Shown piece by piece: positions 61,692 to 64,000 of a stretch of 64,000 bases of DNA (its first letter is position 1; every line of letters begins with the position of its first letter). The stretch is taken from positions 132,330 to 196,329 of the forward strand of contig SSNU01000041.1 in NCBI GenBank assembly GCA_012064415.1, in the 5' to 3' direction. A model generated the notes under the pieces. That model was not told the DNA's origin. It saw only the letters and a program-made list of their open reading frames with translations, and ran no database searches. The position numbers and the translations under genes were made by a program. Origin of the DNA: Gyrodactylus bullatarudis (lineage: Eukaryota > Platyhelminthes > Monogenea > Gyrodactylidea > Gyrodactylidae).

Positions 61692-62850
61692 ATGGCCAAC
61701 AGTGTAACCTCAACATCTGGCCAGAAGAAGCGTTCTCGCACTGAAGCGGAAAGGAATAAATCCCTCAAATGTTCCAATGCCTTTTTCCATTTAGGTCTGA
61801 TCCTTACTTTTATTGGAATTATCTTCACCATTGTTGCAATGGCCACGAGCATGTTATTCCACACAACCATCATTTCAAATGATAGAAAAGATACGAATTT
61901 TTCCTCAATATACATACCCTATGGCCTCTACACAACATATGGATATATTAAATATGGGAACAATGAAACGCAAGTTTTGCCTGAGCCATTACTTTCAGAG
62001 AGTGAGTATTTTTGTGATTAAACTTTTATTATTTACTTTACCGATCCTTTTCGTTTTTTTCTCTTCTTTCTTTAGCATCAGCTTATTTGGCCGCACAAAT
62101 TCTCGTAATCATTGGTCTAATTGCAGCTATAATTGCAATAATCATCCACATACTTTTCTGTCTCAAGGAGAATATGCGCAAAAGAAAGGTTATTTTCATC
62201 GAAATGTTGTTCCTTCTCATTGCTAGTGAGTCCCCACCCAGAGTCAAGCCTCCTCTCTTTTAATTTATTCATTCTATTTGGCTCTTTTAGTGATTAGCTT
62301 GTTGGCTGGACTGAGTTTTGCAGAAACTGAAGTAGAATTTATCCATGATGACTCCAGTGCGGCTATTACCAAATTCATGGTCTCCAATAATCTGTTGAAA
62401 ATGGATGAAATCAAATCAAAAAATGTAAGTTTTCTCATGTTAAGTTAAATCTAGACTAACTTTAGTCTTGTACAACATTAGATTTGTGTTTTTGCCAGCT
62501 TTTTTCAGGGGCCATGTAATCGCTGTGATTATTTTTGAGGCAAATTGTTGTTCTCTTGATTATTTCATTGCATCATCATCAAGATACCAATTTACCCTTT
62601 TCTAATTCTAATTCTCATCCTACAGTTTTCCAAGAGTGATGACCCTGAAGTCAGATTCAATATCATTACTTCGTCTATACGATTCAGTTTCTACTTCCTC
62701 ATCGTGGCAACCTTAATGTTTCTGCTGGCGTTTCTATTCGCTCTCGTCTACTTTGTCAGATTGTGTGAACGGATCAACAAGGAGGAACGTGAACTCCTCC
62801 AGAATCTCACAAAGCCGGAGAACATTGATGAGACAAATGTTGACGTCTAA
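61692..62850 (+). CDS. Four-pass (tetraspan) membrane protein, family uncertain
   Basis: Plus exons 61692-62001, 62076-62225, 62291-62424, 62626-62850; phases close, 272 residues. Four hydrophobic segments: FHLGLILTFIGIIFTIVAMA (about 33-52), LAAQILVIIGLIAAIIAIII (about 108-127), IEMLFLLIAMISLLAGLSFA (about 145-164), FYFLIVATLMFLLAFLFALV (about 218-237). A short loop between segments 1 and 2 has an N-glycosylation candidate (NFSS) and another (NETQ). The second loop, between 3 and 4, is about 50 residues. The N-terminus is basic (KKRSRTEAERNKSLKC) and the C-terminus acidic. The topology is claudin/PMP22-like, but the claudin W-GLW-C-C signature is absent. Some arthropod lineage-specific tetraspans look like this; no function assigned. 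Confidence 0.75.
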
Positions 62851-63927
62851 AGATTTCCCCTTTTATTTTATCATTTGTTTTATTTGCGTCGAATAATTAT
62901 AAATAAACCAGATATCTGTGTGAAAAACTGTATGTTCCCTTTTGAGTTTACAATCTGCCCGCCTCTTCATCATCCCCTCACACCTCCTGTCCCAACAAGC
63001 TCTTCTTCCTGATCCTGATTGCCCATTTTCTCTGAGTGAGTGTCGGGATTCTTCTATCCCTTTCTTCTCAAACATATTCAATCAGCCACATCACCATTGG
63101 CCAATCATATAATTGTGGTATTTATTTTGAAACTTTATTCACCAAATAATACATCAACTCTGTTTATTTTGTTGTTCTTATTGTTCAACTTTTTGTGCCT
63201 ACAAGATATGCCTAATGTACATGCAATGTATCTTTAAATATTTTGAGTTTTTCATCCATCCATGTATGCGTGTGTGTGCATTGCAAGTGACGAGGGGGTG
63301 CATACTTCAACTACATTAGAATCAACACACACCAACTTTATCATTTATTCAATCAATCAAATTAATAGTGAGGCTAATCACGTAAACATTCTATTAAAAA
63401 AAAATGATCCGATAGAGTACACTGCACAATTGGAGGCAAATTAATGGAGCCCTCACTCTTATCTGTCCTAACAACAATGAATCACAAAATTGTACTACTG
63501 AAACAAAACACCAGAGAGAGAGACAGAGACCAATTTCAAATATTTTTCGCAAACATTTCTCATAATAAAACTACTAAATATTAAATACAGAATTCTCTTA
63601 CACTAAAACATGAAAATAAAAACATAAAAGAGTAGAGTAGAAGAAAATTTTTCAGCCAATCAAAATCAATCGGTCACTAATCCTGATTGGTCGAGGCTAA
63701 ATGTGATATGCTAACAAGAATTGATCACAATAGTAGGCTCACTTGTAGCCAAGCAAGCAGAGTAAAAATGTAGATATGAACTGCGTAGCAGTTGAGTAAC
63801 TCAACTCAAGGGTGTATTGTACTCTTGGAGAGATACTCGATAAAAAGTTGATACAAGATAAAATTGTTTTATTCAATTTCGAATTTTGATACATACAACA
63901 ATAGTTTTTCATACAGAAGGAGAAAAC
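62851..63927. other. Noncoding: 3' flank of tetraspan gene and of the right-edge gene
   Basis: Both flanking genes point into this stretch, so it holds two 3' UTRs. AATAAA at about 62901 serves the plus gene; a minus-strand AATAAA at 63868-63873 lies about 55 nt past the right-edge gene's stop. Nothing else is supported. Confidence 0.5.
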
Positions 63928-64000
63928 TTAAAAAATTATGAACTCATCTTGAACCAGGTTAGAGCTTCGGCCGGTTAGACGCCCTGGAAGAGAACCTTTG
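63928..64000 (-). CDS. 3' end of a minus-strand gene (partial, cut by window edge)
   Basis: An open frame from the window edge reads KGSLPGRLTGRSSNLVQDEF, then IIF and a stop at 63928. A polyadenylation signal on the same strand sits about 55 nt downstream. Base composition rises in GC here compared with the flank. Too short to identify. Confidence 0.35.
   Translation of the reverse strand, partial: KGSLPGRLTGRSSNLVQDEFIIF

Noticed and set aside
1..64000. CRISPR arrays, bacterial operons, tRNA or rRNA genes
   Set aside because: The sequence is spliced animal DNA; no regular spacer repeats were seen and no cloverleaf or rRNA core could be recognised by eye.

Overview
The window is AT-rich, gene-dense animal nuclear DNA. 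Genes are split by mostly short introns (about 40-100 nt, GT-AG) and lie on both strands. The gene set (Dicer-1, GW182/gawky, cabeza/FET, MBD2/3, polybromo, TMEM132, a DGK zeta/iota kinase) and the fly-like Dicer-1 architecture point to an arthropod with a compact genome, such as a mite or small crustacean. I cannot name the species. Exon borders were placed by hand from splice signals, reading frame and phase. For most genes the phases close exactly, but none has transcript support.

Layout. 1-9.6 kb: N-terminal part of a diacylglycerol kinase zeta/iota gene on minus, running off the left edge, with a dead Penelope-like retroelement piece in one intron. 9.6-12.8 kb: C2H2 zinc-finger/poly-Q protein (minus). 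14.0-18.0 kb: GW182 (minus). 18.4-22.9 kb: PH-PTB adaptor, Dok-7/IRS type (plus). 23.5-30.5 kb: TMEM132-family membrane protein (plus). 32.9-34.2 kb: cabeza/FET RNA-binding protein (minus). 34.3-35.2 kb: unknown protein (plus). 35.5-36.2 kb: MBD2/3 (minus). 36.4-42.9 kb: polybromo (plus). 43.5-43.9 kb: a five-exon RFamide neuropeptide precursor (minus) hidden in short exons. 44.8-53.3 kb: Dicer-1 in 16 exons (minus). 53.4-55.1 kb: CCT5 (plus). 55.2-55.6 kb: Tim8 (minus). 55.7-56.3 kb: mitochondrial ribosomal protein mS26 (plus). 56.9-57.1 kb: small membrane protein (minus). 59.8-60.8 kb: zinc-finger protein with a CtBP-type tail motif (plus). 61.7-62.9 kb: four-pass membrane protein (plus). 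63.9-64.0 kb: the 3' end of a further minus-strand gene.

How the genes relate. Several genes sit head to head across 110-190 bp gaps that must act as shared promoters: Tim8/mS26 (both mitochondrial), MBD2/3-polybromo (NuRD and PBAF chromatin complexes), Dicer-1/CCT5 and cabeza/unknown. Dicer-1 (miRNA production) and GW182 (miRNA effector) lie in the same window. The most novel items are the neuropeptide precursor, with peptides GWTPMRF-amide and GWTPIRF-amide each on its own 30-nt phase-1 exon; an MBD2/3 that has lost its methyl-CpG contact residues; a Dicer-1 with a worn-down helicase; and a polybromo whose outer bromodomains have decayed.
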